64,000 bases of DNA from contig NZ_JAMBNO010000017.1 in assembly GCF_023715105.1 (NCBI RefSeq), forward strand, positions 39,593 to 103,592, in the 5' to 3' direction. Position 1 is the stretch's first letter, and each line of letters begins with the position of its first letter. Of this stretch, positions 37,637 to 47,376 are shown one piece after another. Below the pieces are notes generated by a model that made no database searches, was not told the origin of the DNA, and saw only the letters and a program-made list of their open reading frames with translations. The DNA comes from Hydrogenophaga intermedia. Its GTDB lineage: Bacteria > Pseudomonadota > Gammaproteobacteria > Burkholderiales > Burkholderiaceae_C. The position numbers and the translations under genes are program-made.

Positions 37637-38239
37637 ATGAAACGCCCCACCACCTGGAACCCCGCCGAGCGCGACGGCGCGGCGATGATGGCCGAGACCC
37701 TGGCCGAGTGGCGTGCCCAGGGCACGCGCCCGGATCTCTGGGTGTTCGCCTACGCCTCGCTGGTCTGGCGACCGGAGTTCGAGGCCGCGGAAAGCCGCCC
37801 GGCGCGCGTGCATGGCTACCACCGCTGCCTGCAGATGTGGAGCCGCGTGAACCGCGGTACACCCGAATGCCCCGGCCTGGTGTTCGCCCTCATGGCCGGC
37901 GGCAGTTGCGATGGTCTGGCCCTGCGCGTGCCGCACGCGCAGGTGGAGGCACTGATGCCGCGCTTGTGGGCGCGCGAGATGCCCAACCCGGTGTATGACC
38001 CGAAATGGCTGCGCGTGGTCACGCCCCGGGGCGAGGTGCGCGCACTGGCCTTCACGCTCTCGCGCCGCAGCCCGAGCTACACCGGTCACCTGCCGCCCGA
38101 GCGCTACCGCGACATCTTCAGCCGATCCTGCGGGCGCTACGGCACCACACTCGACTACGCGCGCCAGACCTTCGAAGGCTTGAAGGCCCATGGCATCCAC
38201 GACCACGCGCTGGAGAGACTGCTCCATCTGGCGCCTTGA
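37637..38239 (+). CDS. ChaC-type gamma-glutamylcyclotransferase
   Basis: Enzyme of 200 aa that degrades glutathione to 5-oxoproline and Cys-Gly. The fold-defining YGSL-like motif appears as FAYASLVWRPEF (about 37-48), followed by HGYHRCLQMWS and the GxCxG-like GGSCDGLALRV; the catalytic Glu lies in LPPERYRDIF region. ATG 37637 gives the usual family length. Glutathione metabolism fits the nearby gloA. Confidence 0.92.
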   Translation: MKRPTTWNPAERDGAAMMAETLAEWRAQGTRPDLWVFAYASLVWRPEFEAAESRPARVHGYHRCLQMWSRVNRGTPECPGLVFALMAGGSCDGLALRVPHAQVEALMPRLWAREMPNPVYDPKWLRVVTPRGEVRALAFTLSRRSPSYTGHLPPERYRDIFSRSCGRYGTTLDYARQTFEGLKAHGIHDHALERLLHLAP

Positions 38240-38251
38240 CGCACCATCACC

Positions 38252-38884
38252 ATGAACATCGCCGACCTGCGCAAGAGTTACGAAAAAGCCGAACTGAGCG
38301 AAGACGCGTCGCATGCCGACCCGTTGCGCCAGTTCGAACAATGGCTCAACGAAGCCATCGCTGCGGAAGTGCCCGAACCCAACGCCATGACGCTGGCCAC
38401 CGTCGGTTCGGACCTGCGCCCGAGCACACGCGTGGTGCTCATCAAGGGCTATGACGCGCGCGGCATCGTCTGGTACACGAATTACCACAGCCGCAAGGGC
38501 CGCGAACTCGCGGGCAACCCTTTCGCGGCGCTGCAGTTCCACTGGGTCGAGCTCGAGCGCGTGGTGCGCATCGAGGGCCGGGTGGAGAAGGTAAGCGACG
38601 AGGAAAGCGACGCCTACTTCCACAGCCGCCCGCTGGACAGCCGCATCGGCGCCTGGGCCAGCCCGCAGAGCGAGGTGATCGACGGCCGCACCGTGCTGGT
38701 GACGAACGCCGCGAAATACGGCGCCCAGTTCCTGCTCAACCCGCCGCGCCCGCCGCACTGGGGCGGCTATCGGCTGGTACCCAGCGCATGGGAGTTCTGG
38801 CAAGGGCGCAAGAGCCGCCTGCACGACCGGCTGCGCTACCGGCAGGACGGCGGCGCCTGGGTGCGCGAGCGGCTTGCGCCCTGA
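38252..38884 (+). CDS. pdxH: pyridoxamine 5'-phosphate oxidase
   Basis: FMN enzyme of 210 aa that makes pyridoxal 5'-phosphate in the last step of vitamin B6 synthesis and salvage. It starts with the typical [13 protein letters not shown], has FMN/PLP contacts in [12 protein letters not shown] and [14 protein letters not shown], and ends with [15 protein letters not shown] and ERLAP, the PdxH C-terminal signature. ATG 38252 is 12 bases after the ChaC stop. Confidence 0.97.
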   Translation: MNIADLRKSYEKAELSEDASHADPLRQFEQWLNEAIAAEVPEPNAMTLATVGSDLRPSTRVVLIKGYDARGIVWYTNYHSRKGRELAGNPFAALQFHWVELERVVRIEGRVEKVSDEESDAYFHSRPLDSRIGAWASPQSEVIDGRTVLVTNAAKYGAQFLLNPPRPPHWGGYRLVPSAWEFWQGRKSRLHDRLRYRQDGGAWVRERLAP

Positions 38885-38908
38885 GCCGACGAGCGCTGCG
38901 CAGACGCC

Positions 38909-40654
38909 TCAATACAGGTAAGCCGCCCCCGCGAACGACGCCGAGCGATCGTTCATGTCGGTGCCCGCCGCGCTGGATTCTCCGAGGGCGCCCGCGGCCA
39001 GCGTCTGACCGTCGGCAGACAGCGCGACCCCCCATCCGAAATAGAGGTTAGGCTGGTTATTGGGTGCCTTGAGGCGACGTGCCAACTGCCACTGTCCGTC
39101 GTCCTGCTCGCGGTACCAGTCCACGGCCCCGCCCACGGGCATCGCTGGTGCGTTCGCCTCCAGCCCTTGACCAGGCCCCGGCTCCTCCACATCCGTGGTC
39201 ACGAGGCTGCGGCCGTCGCCGCTGATGTCGACCGCGAAGCCGGCCCGCATGGAGGTAGCTCCTGGCGACGGCAGCAGGGCCGCGGTTTGTGTCCAGCCAC
39301 CGGGCAAGAGATCAAACACGTATGCGCCACCGCGAAAGGCCACGTCCCACTCCCGGGGCGAAGCGCCCACCACGAGACGCCCACCATCGGCGCTGAGCGC
39401 TGTGGCCCAGCCAAAGGACATACGCGGGGCGGCCACGGTGGGACGCAAGCGCGCGGCCAGGCTCCACTGATCGTTCGCCCCGCGCCCGAAGATCTCGACC
39501 GCACCGACCTGCACCGCGCCAGACGGAAGTGCCGGGTCCACCTCCTGGCCTGGATAGCTGTGGGTGGCCACGCCCACGGCCAGCGTGAGTCCTTCGCGGT
39601 CAAGCGACAGACGCCGGCCGGCGAACCGGTCATCGGCGTTGTTGCCTGCAGGCAGCGACGCGGCAAATTCCCAACCCGCGACCGTGCGGCGAAACATGGT
39701 GGCGGACATCGTGGTCACACCACGGGCATTCACCGCAGCCCACGCACCGTTGCCCGACAGGGCCACGTGCAGGCCAAATTGCGCGTTGGCGCGCGATACC
39801 GGTGGTTTGAGGTAGGCCGCCTGACGCCACTGCCCTGCTTCATCGCGCTCGAAAACGAAGGCGGCGCCTGCATCGCCCAGGCCGCCCGCACCGGGGTCGC
39901 TGCCGGGGCTGTCGTCGTTGGGCGCACCCACCAGAAGCACCCGTCCATCGTCGGACAGATCGAGGTCCGAGCCGAACGTATCGCCCCAGTCGGGATGCGA
40001 ATGCTTGAGGCGCGCCTCCTGCCGCCAGCCTGAGGCCCCGCGTTGAAAGACGTAGACCGCGCCCGTGTTCCAGTTGGACGCGCCGCGATCCTCGATGCCG
40101 TTGACACCGCCCACGAGACCATCTTCTTCCAGCGCCGCGATGGCCACGCGCTCGCCATTGGCAGACAGCGCAATGGCCCATCCGGACAAATCCCCCGCTG
40201 CCGCGTTCGAGGCCTTGAGGTAGCCGATGGCCGGATTGAGATCGTCCACGCCCACCCATGCTGAATCGCTGCAACCGGCAACATTGCATGCGCGCAGCCG
40301 GTAGCGTGCGCCCAGCGCTTCGGGCAGAAACACGCTGAGCGCGTGGGACTGCGCGTTGGGCGCCAACGGTTGCAGTTCGCGCGGCAACTGCGCCCCGGAC
40401 TCTCCATCGGGGTCTACCCACAGCGCGAGGCTGTTGGCACCCACCACGCTCGGCCAATCAAAGCGCAGGTTCTTGGTGCTTTCTACCCGCACCTGCAAGG
40501 CAGTGGGTGCAGGGGGCGCCGCCTGTGCGTCAACCGTCGCGGTATTTCCCCCTGGCGAGGAAGACGTGCCTGGCGATCCACCACAGGCACTCAGCACCAG
40601 CAGCGTCACAGCAAGAAAGATCCGGGGCATGGCAGTCGGGACTATGGGCTTCAT
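38909..40654 (-). CDS. FG-GAP repeat lipoprotein (seven-bladed propeller)
   Basis: Exported lipoprotein of 581 aa. The lipobox LSAC puts the lipidated Cys at residue 24. A fibronectin-like region follows (about 45-140), then seven repeats of the pattern FGxxxALSxDGxxLxVGAxxxDS (for example FGSDLDLSDDGRVLLVGAPN, FGWATALSADGGRLVVGA, FGWGVALSADGQTLAAGA), which predict a seven-bladed integrin-type beta-propeller on the cell surface. Function unknown. It follows its paralogue by 9 bases on the same strand, an apparent tandem duplication. Confidence 0.88.
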   Translation of the reverse strand: MKPIVPTAMPRIFLAVTLLVLSACGGSPGTSSSPGGNTATVDAQAAPPAPTALQVRVESTKNLRFDWPSVVGANSLALWVDPDGESGAQLPRELQPLAPNAQSHALSVFLPEALGARYRLRACNVAGCSDSAWVGVDDLNPAIGYLKASNAAAGDLSGWAIALSANGERVAIAALEEDGLVGGVNGIEDRGASNWNTGAVYVFQRGASGWRQEARLKHSHPDWGDTFGSDLDLSDDGRVLLVGAPNDDSPGSDPGAGGLGDAGAAFVFERDEAGQWRQAAYLKPPVSRANAQFGLHVALSGNGAWAAVNARGVTTMSATMFRRTVAGWEFAASLPAGNNADDRFAGRRLSLDREGLTLAVGVATHSYPGQEVDPALPSGAVQVGAVEIFGRGANDQWSLAARLRPTVAAPRMSFGWATALSADGGRLVVGASPREWDVAFRGGAYVFDLLPGGWTQTAALLPSPGATSMRAGFAVDISGDGRSLVTTDVEEPGPGQGLEANAPAMPVGGAVDWYREQDDGQWQLARRLKAPNNQPNLYFGWGVALSADGQTLAAGALGESSAAGTDMNDRSASFAGAAYLY

Positions 40655-40663
40655 CTCGCGGTA

Positions 40664-42421
40664 TCAATACAAGGTCACTGCACCCGTATAGCGCGCGGAT
40701 TCATCGGTCATGTCACCGCCGATGCCGGTGCTGCGGCTGTGGTCCGACGCGCAGATCGCAAGACTTTTCCCGCTGGCGGACAGCGCCAGCGACCAGCCGA
40801 AATAGATCTCGGAACTGTTGTTGGGTGCCTTTATGGTGGTGGGGGCCGACCAGGCGCCACCAAGGCCTCGGCGGTACAAGTACACGGTGCCCGAGTTGAA
40901 GGTCTGGCCATCGAACGACGGGACGCTTCCCAGCCCGAGGCCACCACTGCTTTCAAAGGGATCTGCGATTGCCAGGGTCATGCCATCGGCCGACAAGGCC
41001 AGTTTGTCGCCGAAAAAGACGTTAGCCTGGGGTTGAGGTGGTGTCAGGTAGACAGCCTCGCTGATCCAGACGTTGCCCTGCTGCCGAAATACGTGGGCAC
41101 GCCCGCCCCCAGACAAGCTGCCGCCGTTCCCCGGCTCACCGATCACGATCGTCTCAGCACGGTTCGACAGGGCAACGGCATAACCGAAATCGCCGTTCAC
41201 GCGCGTCTCAGGCGCCTTGAGGTAGGCCACTTCATTCCACTCATCCAACACGTCGTTGCCCGCCTTGCGCCGGAACACATAGACAGCACCCGACTCGCTC
41301 GAGCCGTTGTCGGCGCCCGCCGTATCGGTCGACCCGTCCTCGCCCGAGGCCCCTACCACCAGGGTTTCGCCTTCAGGGTCCAGCTGCACCACTTCGCCAA
41401 AGGTATCGCCGCCTTCGGTGTTGCTGCCTTGAACCACTTGATGGAACTCCCAGCCATCGGGCAGACGGCGGTACAAGGACACGCGCCCACCATCGGCACC
41501 ATCGGGGTGCCCTACCGCGGCCAAGGTTCCGTCGTAAGAGAGGCTGACCGATTTGCCGAATTGCGCCTGCGCAGCGGGGGCTTCGGCCTTGATATATGTC
41601 ACTTGCGCCCATTGAGCGTTGACATCGCGTTCGAACACATGGACCGCGCCGCTGTTGGTCAGTGGCGGGCTGGCTTGCGGATCGGCTGCGAGGCCCGAAC
41701 CGTCACTGCTGTCACCAGGCGCTCCCACCAGCAGCACGTTGCCCTTGCCGGACAAGGCCACACGATAGCCAAACCGCGCTCCCGGCTGCGCATGCGCCGG
41801 CTTGATGTAGGCCTCCTGCACCCAACCGGTCTCGCCGCGGCGAAATACATAGACCGCCCCGACGTTGGCGTCGCCCGCGCTCCGGTCCGGGGTCGAATCG
41901 ATCCCTTCGTTCAGGCCATCCTCCAAGTGGGCTCCAACCGCCAGCATCTGACCATCGGCTGACAGCGCCAAGCCCTCGCCAAACTCGTCTCCCGCCGCGG
42001 TGTTGGAGGCCTTGAAATAGCCGATGCCCCGGTTGATCTGCTCGATGCCCACGGGCGCGGAGCTGACGCAATCGGCGCCTTGGCAAACCTGCAGTCGGTA
42101 GCGCGCATTCACCCGCTCGGGCAGAAACACCTCCTGCTGTACGTGGCTCGACTGCCCGGCCAGCAGTTCCCGCAGCAGCGATTCACCTTGTGGTCCTTCC
42201 GGGCCATCGATGTCCTCCAGCAGTCGGTAATGAGTCGCCTCGGGAACGGCGTCCCACTGAAAGGCCAGGGTCTTGATCGCCTGGGCCGACACGCTCAGAC
42301 GCACCATGCCGCTGGAGATGGCCTCGCTGCCGTTGCCGCCTCCACCGCCGCCGCCACAAGCGGCCATGGCGAGGACACTCATCGCCATGAACGGGCGGAT
42401 CAAGTGGCCGAGGAAATTCAT
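40664..42421 (-). CDS. FG-GAP repeat lipoprotein, paralogue
   Basis: Lipoprotein of 585 aa with lipobox MAAC (Cys at about 21) followed by a poly-Gly stretch. Architecture matches the next gene: a fibronectin-like part with QVCQGADC, then GIGYFKASNTAAGDEFGEGL and seven FG-GAP blades (FGEGLALSADGQMLAVGA, FGYRVALSGKGNVLLVGA, FGKSVSLSYDGTLAAVGH and four more). ATG 42421 is chosen because the signal peptide starts there; the longer reading frame to 42613 lacks one. Probably surface-exposed; ligand unknown. Confidence 0.88.
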   Translation of the reverse strand: MNFLGHLIRPFMAMSVLAMAACGGGGGGGNGSEAISSGMVRLSVSAQAIKTLAFQWDAVPEATHYRLLEDIDGPEGPQGESLLRELLAGQSSHVQQEVFLPERVNARYRLQVCQGADCVSSAPVGIEQINRGIGYFKASNTAAGDEFGEGLALSADGQMLAVGAHLEDGLNEGIDSTPDRSAGDANVGAVYVFRRGETGWVQEAYIKPAHAQPGARFGYRVALSGKGNVLLVGAPGDSSDGSGLAADPQASPPLTNSGAVHVFERDVNAQWAQVTYIKAEAPAAQAQFGKSVSLSYDGTLAAVGHPDGADGGRVSLYRRLPDGWEFHQVVQGSNTEGGDTFGEVVQLDPEGETLVVGASGEDGSTDTAGADNGSSESGAVYVFRRKAGNDVLDEWNEVAYLKAPETRVNGDFGYAVALSNRAETIVIGEPGNGGSLSGGGRAHVFRQQGNVWISEAVYLTPPQPQANVFFGDKLALSADGMTLAIADPFESSGGLGLGSVPSFDGQTFNSGTVYLYRRGLGGAWSAPTTIKAPNNSSEIYFGWSLALSASGKSLAICASDHSRSTGIGGDMTDESARYTGAVTLY

Positions 42422-42645
42422 GAGCGGGCTCACAAGGGGTGCGTTGGGAAAGGCCGGCAATCTAGGGCCACCATCGCGCGACCCTGCAGCCGGAACGACC
42501 CGCGACCGGCCAGCCGGGTTCGGCGGACATGAATACTTCGATTGCAGTAGCCGCCACGGCCCGATGCGGCTCGCGCGCCGAGAAGGCGAAAACCACCGGG
42601 CAAAGGGCATCAACGGGCCGGGAAAGCCCGGGCGAGCAGCAGCGC

Positions 42646-43125
42646 TCAGGCAGGCCGGATCAGGCGTTCAATGCGCTGGTCGGCGACCGAAGCCAGGACA
42701 TCGGCGGGCACCCGCTGCGGAGCGATTTCGGCCAGGGGCACCAACACGAACGCGCGTTCGCGCCAGCGCGGGTGGGGCACGGTGAGTGTGGGCGAATCGA
42801 TGCGCGCGTCACCGTAAAACAGCAGGTCGAGGTCGAGCGTGCGCGGCGCGTTGCGGTACGGGCGCTCGCGACCAGCCGCTCGCTCGATCAACTGCAGCGC
42901 CTGCAGCAGGGCCGGCGCATTCAGCGTGGTTGCCACCTCGGCCACCGCGTTGATGAAGTCGGGGCCCTGTGCGTCGTGAGGCGCGCTGCGGTAAAGGGAG
43001 GAAGCGCGCAGCAGGCGCAAGCCGTCCATTCGCGCGAGTGCGTCGAGCGCCGCGCGCACAGCACTCACGGCGTCGCCCAGGTTGGCCCCGAGGGCCACGT
43101 ACGCGCAGACCTCAGGGCGCGGCAT
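42646..43125 (-). CDS. folK: 2-amino-4-hydroxy-6-hydroxymethyldihydropteridine diphosphokinase
   Basis: HPPK of 159 aa. It transfers pyrophosphate from ATP to 6-hydroxymethyl-dihydropterin in folate synthesis. Signatures: YVALGANLGD at the start, SSLYRSAPHDAQGPDFINAV, the Arg-rich GRERPYRNAPRTLDLDLLFYGD (ATP/Mg Asp residues) and VPHPRWRERAFVLVPL. Its ATG lies 14 bases inside the pcnB end, the usual pcnB-folK arrangement. Confidence 0.96.
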   Translation of the reverse strand: MPRPEVCAYVALGANLGDAVSAVRAALDALARMDGLRLLRASSLYRSAPHDAQGPDFINAVAEVATTLNAPALLQALQLIERAAGRERPYRNAPRTLDLDLLFYGDARIDSPTLTVPHPRWRERAFVLVPLAEIAPQRVPADVLASVADQRIERLIRPA

Positions 43126-44782
43126 CGCCGCCACCGGGCGGGCCGTTATCGCTGCCATCCGCGGCGCGAGGAGCCCCATTGGGCTTGCGGCGCCGACGGC
43201 GGCGCTTCTTTGCAGGCACAGCCATACCATCGGTGCCCGCCTCGGTGGTGTCGGCAGTATCTGCTTCACCGCTCTCGACATCACCATCGTCCTCGTCATC
43301 CCCGGCCTTGCGCCAGCGCGGATCGTCTTCACCCGCTGGCGTCGCACCGGCCGGGTGGTCCGGGTCGCCGCGCTTGACGCGCCGCGCCTTGGGTGTGCCG
43401 CGGCCGCTGCTGCGCTGCGCGTCGACCATGTCCTGGCGGCGCTCGTCGCTCGCGGTGCTGAAGGTCTCCCACCAGTGGGCCAGTTCTTCCTCCACCTCGC
43501 CGACCTGTGCGCGCAGGCGCAGGAAGTCGAAGCCGGCGCGAAAACGCGGCTGCTCCACCAGCGTGAACACGCCCGTGCCGGTGCGCTTGTCAAAGCGCGG
43601 CTGCATGAGCCAGATCTCGCGCATGTCGGCACCCAGCTTGCCGCGGCCGGACACATCACCGATACGCGCGTCGAAGGCCTCGTCGATCGCGTCCTGCAGC
43701 GCCGCGAAGGCCGGCACCGGCTTGTGGCCAGGGCGCGATTCGAGGCGGCGCTCCCAACCGCGGCGCACGTCGGCCCAGAGCACGCAGGCGAGCAGGAAGC
43801 TCGGCGCCACGGGCTTGCCCTCGCCCACGCGGCGGTCGGTGTCCTGCAATGCAAGCTGCACAAACGGGTCGTCAGCGCGCTGCACCACCACGTCGAGCAG
43901 CGGGTAGATGCCGCGGTCCAGGCCCAGGGCCTTGAGTTGCGCCACGCTGGCCAGCGCATGGCCGGTCTGCAGCAGCTTGAGCATCTCGTCGAACAGGCGG
44001 CTTTGCGGCACCTCTTGCAGCAGCGGCAGGCAGGCGATCAACGGATCGCGCGTTTTCGCCTCAAGCTTGAAGCCCAGGTGCGCCAGCTTGGCCGCAAAGC
44101 GCGTGGCGCGGATGATGCGCACCGGGTCTTCGCGGTAGCGCGTCGCGGCATCGCCGATCATGCGCAGCTGCTTCTTCTGTGCGTCGCGGATGCCGTGGTG
44201 GAAGTCGACCACGGTCTGCGATTCGGGGTCGTAGTACATGGCGTTGACCGAAAAGTCGCGGCGCGCCGCGTCCTGCTCGATCGGGCCCCAGACGTTGTCG
44301 CGCAGCACGCGCCCGCTGGCGTCCACCGCGTGCTTCATGCCCGAGAGTTCGCCCTTGCTGGTGCGCTCGTTGCCGGCCACCTGCTCGGCGTCGGCACTGT
44401 CGAGGTAGGCGCGGAAGGTGGAGACCTCGATCACCTCGTGCTCGCGGCCGCGGCCGTACACCACGTGAACGATGCGAAAGCGCCGACCGATGATGAAGGC
44501 GCGGCGGAACAACCCCTTGACCTGTTCGGGCGTGGCGTTGGTGGCGACGTCGAAATCCTTGGGACGCAGGCCGAGCAGCAGGTCGCGCACCGCACCACCG
44601 ACGATGTAGGCCTCGAAGCCGGCCTGCTTGAGGGTGTGCACCACGTCGAGCGCGCGCTGGTCCACCAGCTTCGGGTCGATGCCGTGCACGCTGGCCGGCA
44701 CGTCCTCGCGCTTGCCGAAGCGCGAGGCAGCCCGGGTGCCACGGGACTTGCCCAACAGCTTGTCAAAGAACTTCTTGATCAT
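43112..44782 (-). CDS. pcnB: poly(A) polymerase I
   Basis: Class II nucleotidyltransferase of 556 aa that adds poly(A) tails to RNA and promotes decay. Nucleotide motif VGGAVRDLLLGLRPKDFDVATNA (about 60-82) with catalytic DFD; then RFRIVHV, the RRDFSVNAMYYD and EDPVRIIRATRFAAKL motifs, which separate PcnB from tRNA-CCA enzymes. The C-terminus is Lys/Arg-rich (KKRRRRRRKPNG), as in PcnB. Its ATG overlaps the HAD gene stop by 4 bases (ATGA, 44779-44782). Confidence 0.97.
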   Translation of the reverse strand: MIKKFFDKLLGKSRGTRAASRFGKREDVPASVHGIDPKLVDQRALDVVHTLKQAGFEAYIVGGAVRDLLLGLRPKDFDVATNATPEQVKGLFRRAFIIGRRFRIVHVVYGRGREHEVIEVSTFRAYLDSADAEQVAGNERTSKGELSGMKHAVDASGRVLRDNVWGPIEQDAARRDFSVNAMYYDPESQTVVDFHHGIRDAQKKQLRMIGDAATRYREDPVRIIRATRFAAKLAHLGFKLEAKTRDPLIACLPLLQEVPQSRLFDEMLKLLQTGHALASVAQLKALGLDRGIYPLLDVVVQRADDPFVQLALQDTDRRVGEGKPVAPSFLLACVLWADVRRGWERRLESRPGHKPVPAFAALQDAIDEAFDARIGDVSGRGKLGADMREIWLMQPRFDKRTGTGVFTLVEQPRFRAGFDFLRLRAQVGEVEEELAHWWETFSTASDERRQDMVDAQRSSGRGTPKARRVKRGDPDHPAGATPAGEDDPRWRKAGDDEDDGDVESGEADTADTTEAGTDGMAVPAKKRRRRRRKPNGAPRAADGSDNGPPGGGDAAP

Positions 44783-45447
44783 TCGAAAAGATTGAGGATG
44801 CGCCAGCCGCGCTGTTGCGCCAGGGTGGCGAGGCGCTGATCGGGGTTGGTGGCCACCGGTTCGTGCACCCGCTCGAGCAGCGGCAGGTCGTTCATCGAGT
44901 CGCTGTAGAAGGTGCTGTGGGCCAGATCGGGCCAGCGCAGACCGCGATCTGCAAGCCATTGTTCCACACGCGCGACCTTGCCTTCGCGAAACGAGGGCAC
45001 GCCGGCAATGGCACCGGTGTACTCGCCCCGGGCGTCGGTCTCGAGATCGATCGCGATGAGGTGGTCCACGCCGAAGGCCTGGGCGATCGGGCGGGTGACG
45101 AAGCCGTTGGTGGCGGTGACGATGATGACGGTGTCGCCGGCCTCCTGGTGGCGGCGCACCAGGGCGCGTGCGCCGTCGGTGATGGCGGGGCGGATCACCT
45201 CGGCCATGAAGCGCTCGTGTGCGCGGCGCCCTTCGGCGAGACCACGCTCACGCACCGCGTCGATGGCGAAGCGCACGTAGTCGTGGATGTCGAGCGTGCC
45301 GTCCTTGTAGGCGGCGTAATAGCCATCGTTGGCGCGCCGAAAGGCGTCGGCATCGCGCCAGCCCAGGCGCACGGTGAATTCGCCCCAGGCGTGGTCGGAG
45401 TCCAGGGGAATGAGCGTATGGTCGAGATCGAAAAGGGCGAGTCGCAT
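44779..45447 (-). CDS. HAD-IB family phosphatase (SerB-like)
   Basis: Haloacid-dehalogenase phosphatase of 222 aa. Motif I FDLDHTL (Asp nucleophile near 7-11), motif II IIVTATNGF and motif III with YSDSMNDLPLLE are intact. In this conserved locus between hda and pcnB it is annotated as a HAD-IB hydrolase; the substrate is unproved, though phosphoserine- or nucleotide-like ones fit. An alternative GTG start at 45465 overlaps the hda stop (GTGA) and is preceded by GGAAGA, so coupled translation is likely. Confidence 0.88.
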   Translation of the reverse strand: MRLALFDLDHTLIPLDSDHAWGEFTVRLGWRDADAFRRANDGYYAAYKDGTLDIHDYVRFAIDAVRERGLAEGRRAHERFMAEVIRPAITDGARALVRRHQEAGDTVIIVTATNGFVTRPIAQAFGVDHLIAIDLETDARGEYTGAIAGVPSFREGKVARVEQWLADRGLRWPDLAHSTFYSDSMNDLPLLERVHEPVATNPDQRLATLAQQRGWRILNLFE

Positions 45448-45461
45448 CGTGAAGGGTCTGC

Positions 45462-46148
45462 TCACTCGTCTTCCAGCATGGAGCGGATGAGCGGAATGGT
45501 GATGGCGCGCTGGGTACGCAGGGCGTAGCCGTCCAGGCGTTCGAGCAGCAGCATGAGGCTGGAGAGGTCGCGCGAGAAGCGGGTGAGCATGAAGTCCATC
45601 ACCTCGTCGCCGAGGAAGACACCACGCTCGTCGGCGGCGCGGCGCAGCACCGAGCGCCGCTCGGACTCGCCGAGTGCGCGCAACTGGTACACGTGGCCCC
45701 AGCCCAGGCGGGTGCGCAGGTCTTCGCGCAGCAGCAGATCGGCGGGCGGACGGTCGCTTGTGGCGAGCACCCAGCGCGCAGAGCCGTGCGCCGGGTTCTG
45801 GGCATTGACGAACCAGTTGAAGGCCGCGGCCTGCTGCGTGGCGGTGTAGAGGTGTACGTCGTCGAGCAGCACGGCCTCCCAGCGCTCGTCGAAATCGGCC
45901 GGATCGTGGGTGCTGGCGTCCATCCAGCCCACGGGGGCGCCGTGCTCGCGCACGGCCTCGCGGACCGCACGCAGCAGGTGCGTCTTGCCGCTACCGCCCT
46001 CCCCCCACAGGAGAGTGGGCACGGGTGATCGCTGCGGGTTGCCCACCCACAAGCGCAGGTGGTCGAGCGCCGCTTCATTGCCCACGGGCACGAAGTTCTC
46101 GAGCGTGGGCACGGGCGCCAGCCCGATGTCCAGCGCGAGTTGCTTCAT
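45462..46148 (-). CDS. hda: DnaA regulatory inactivator Hda
   Basis: AAA+ protein of 228 aa homologous to the DnaA ATPase domain. With the sliding clamp it stimulates ATP hydrolysis by DnaA to prevent re-initiation. The N-terminal MKQLALDIGLAPVPT includes the QL-L clamp-binding motif; Walker A GEGGSGKTHLL, Walker B VLLDDVH, sensor ATSDRPPADLLLREDL and RF sites follow. The C-terminal DNA-binding domain IV of DnaA is absent, as expected for Hda. Confidence 0.95.
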   Translation of the reverse strand: MKQLALDIGLAPVPTLENFVPVGNEAALDHLRLWVGNPQRSPVPTLLWGEGGSGKTHLLRAVREAVREHGAPVGWMDASTHDPADFDERWEAVLLDDVHLYTATQQAAAFNWFVNAQNPAHGSARWVLATSDRPPADLLLREDLRTRLGWGHVYQLRALGESERRSVLRRAADERGVFLGDEVMDFMLTRFSRDLSSLMLLLERLDGYALRTQRAITIPLIRSMLEDE

Positions 46149-46168
46149 GGGCTGCGGCGCCGGGCTGT

Positions 46169-47260
46169 TCACGGCTTGGGCTCGCTGCGTGTCACGGGCG
46201 CCTTGTGGTACAGGTCGCTCGCCAGATACTGTTGCTTCAGGCGGCGCGCCGCCACCAGCAGCACGGCGCTGGCCGGCAGCGCCAGCAGCACGCCCACGAA
46301 ACCGAACAGGTGACCGAAGGCCAGCAGCGCAAAGATGACGGCAATCGGGTGCAGGCCGATCGCTTCGCCCACCAGACGCGGCGTGAGGTACAGGCTCTCG
46401 ACCACCTGGCCCAGCAGGTAGACCGCGACCACGGCCAGCACCCCCGCGACGGACTGGAACTCCAGTAACGCCGCCAGCACGGCGAGCACCATGCCGAGAC
46501 CGAAACCCAGGTACGGCACGAACACGGCCAGTCCGGTGAACACGCCGATCGGCAACGCCAGGTTCAGGCCGATGAGCGCCAGCGCCACCGTGTAGAACAC
46601 GGCGAGCACGCCCATCACCAACAACTGGCCGCGCAGGTATTGGCCCAGCACGCCATCGGTCTCGTCCAGGAAGCTCTGCACCGACTCGCGCCAGCGCGGC
46701 GGAATGAGCCGCTTGGCGCGTTCGACCAGGGCTGACCAGTCGATCAGCAGGTAGAAGGCCACGATGGGCATGAGGAACAGGTTGCCGAACAGCGCAGCGA
46801 CGGCACTGCCACCGATGCGCAGCGATGACAGGAGACCGGCCAGCAGTTCGCTCTCGTTGCCGCTGACGAGCTGCGACAGCCAGCGCCCGACCTGCTGCAC
46901 GTCGATCTGGGCGCTGATGCCCAGGCGCGCGGCCAGCGGCGCAATGAAGGCGTTGAGCCGCTCCAGGAGCGCCGGCACCTGCTCCTTGAGCAGCGGGACC
47001 TGCTGCGAGATGACGGGCACGATCAACAGCACGACGGCCAGCAGCACCAGCATGAGCATGGTGATGGCCAAGCCCGCGCCCAGCCAGCGCGGCACACCCC
47101 GCGCGGCCATGCGCTCGACCAGCGGGTGCAACGCGTAGGCGATGCCGATGGCCAGCAGGAACGGCATCAGCACCGGTGCCAGCAGCGTGAGCAGCAGCAC
47201 GATGACCAGGGCAATGACGGCCCAGGCGGCGACTCGGATCTGCGTGGGAGTGAAGTTCAT
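46169..47260 (-). CDS. AI-2E family transporter (PerM-like)
   Basis: Inner-membrane protein of 363 aa with about eight helices ([19 protein letters not shown] first; [31 protein letters not shown] last) and a periplasmic loop. The family exports the autoinducer AI-2 or acts in Na+/H+ exchange; the job of this clade is unproved. It is conserved between hda and purM in Burkholderiales. Divergent from purM. Confidence 0.92.
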   Translation of the reverse strand: MNFTPTQIRVAAWAVIALVIVLLLTLLAPVLMPFLLAIGIAYALHPLVERMAARGVPRWLGAGLAITMLMLVLLAVVLLIVPVISQQVPLLKEQVPALLERLNAFIAPLAARLGISAQIDVQQVGRWLSQLVSGNESELLAGLLSSLRIGGSAVAALFGNLFLMPIVAFYLLIDWSALVERAKRLIPPRWRESVQSFLDETDGVLGQYLRGQLLVMGVLAVFYTVALALIGLNLALPIGVFTGLAVFVPYLGFGLGMVLAVLAALLEFQSVAGVLAVVAVYLLGQVVESLYLTPRLVGEAIGLHPIAVIFALLAFGHLFGFVGVLLALPASAVLLVAARRLKQQYLASDLYHKAPVTRSEPKP

Positions 47261-47297
47261 GGAGCGGGCCGGGGCGCGGCGCGCGAGGGCGGGCCCG

Positions 47298-47303
47298 TAA
47301 AAT
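47298..47303 (+). promoter_or_regulatory. candidate -10 of purM
   Basis: TAAAAT in the 116-base divergent region before purM; no matching -35 was found. Only the -10 can be supported. Confidence 0.35.
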
Positions 47304-47376
47304 CCGGTCCCGAATTCTATCGGTCGCCCCTGGCGCCGCCCTTTGCCCCCTGCACCGGCCCGCCCGGCCCCCCGTC

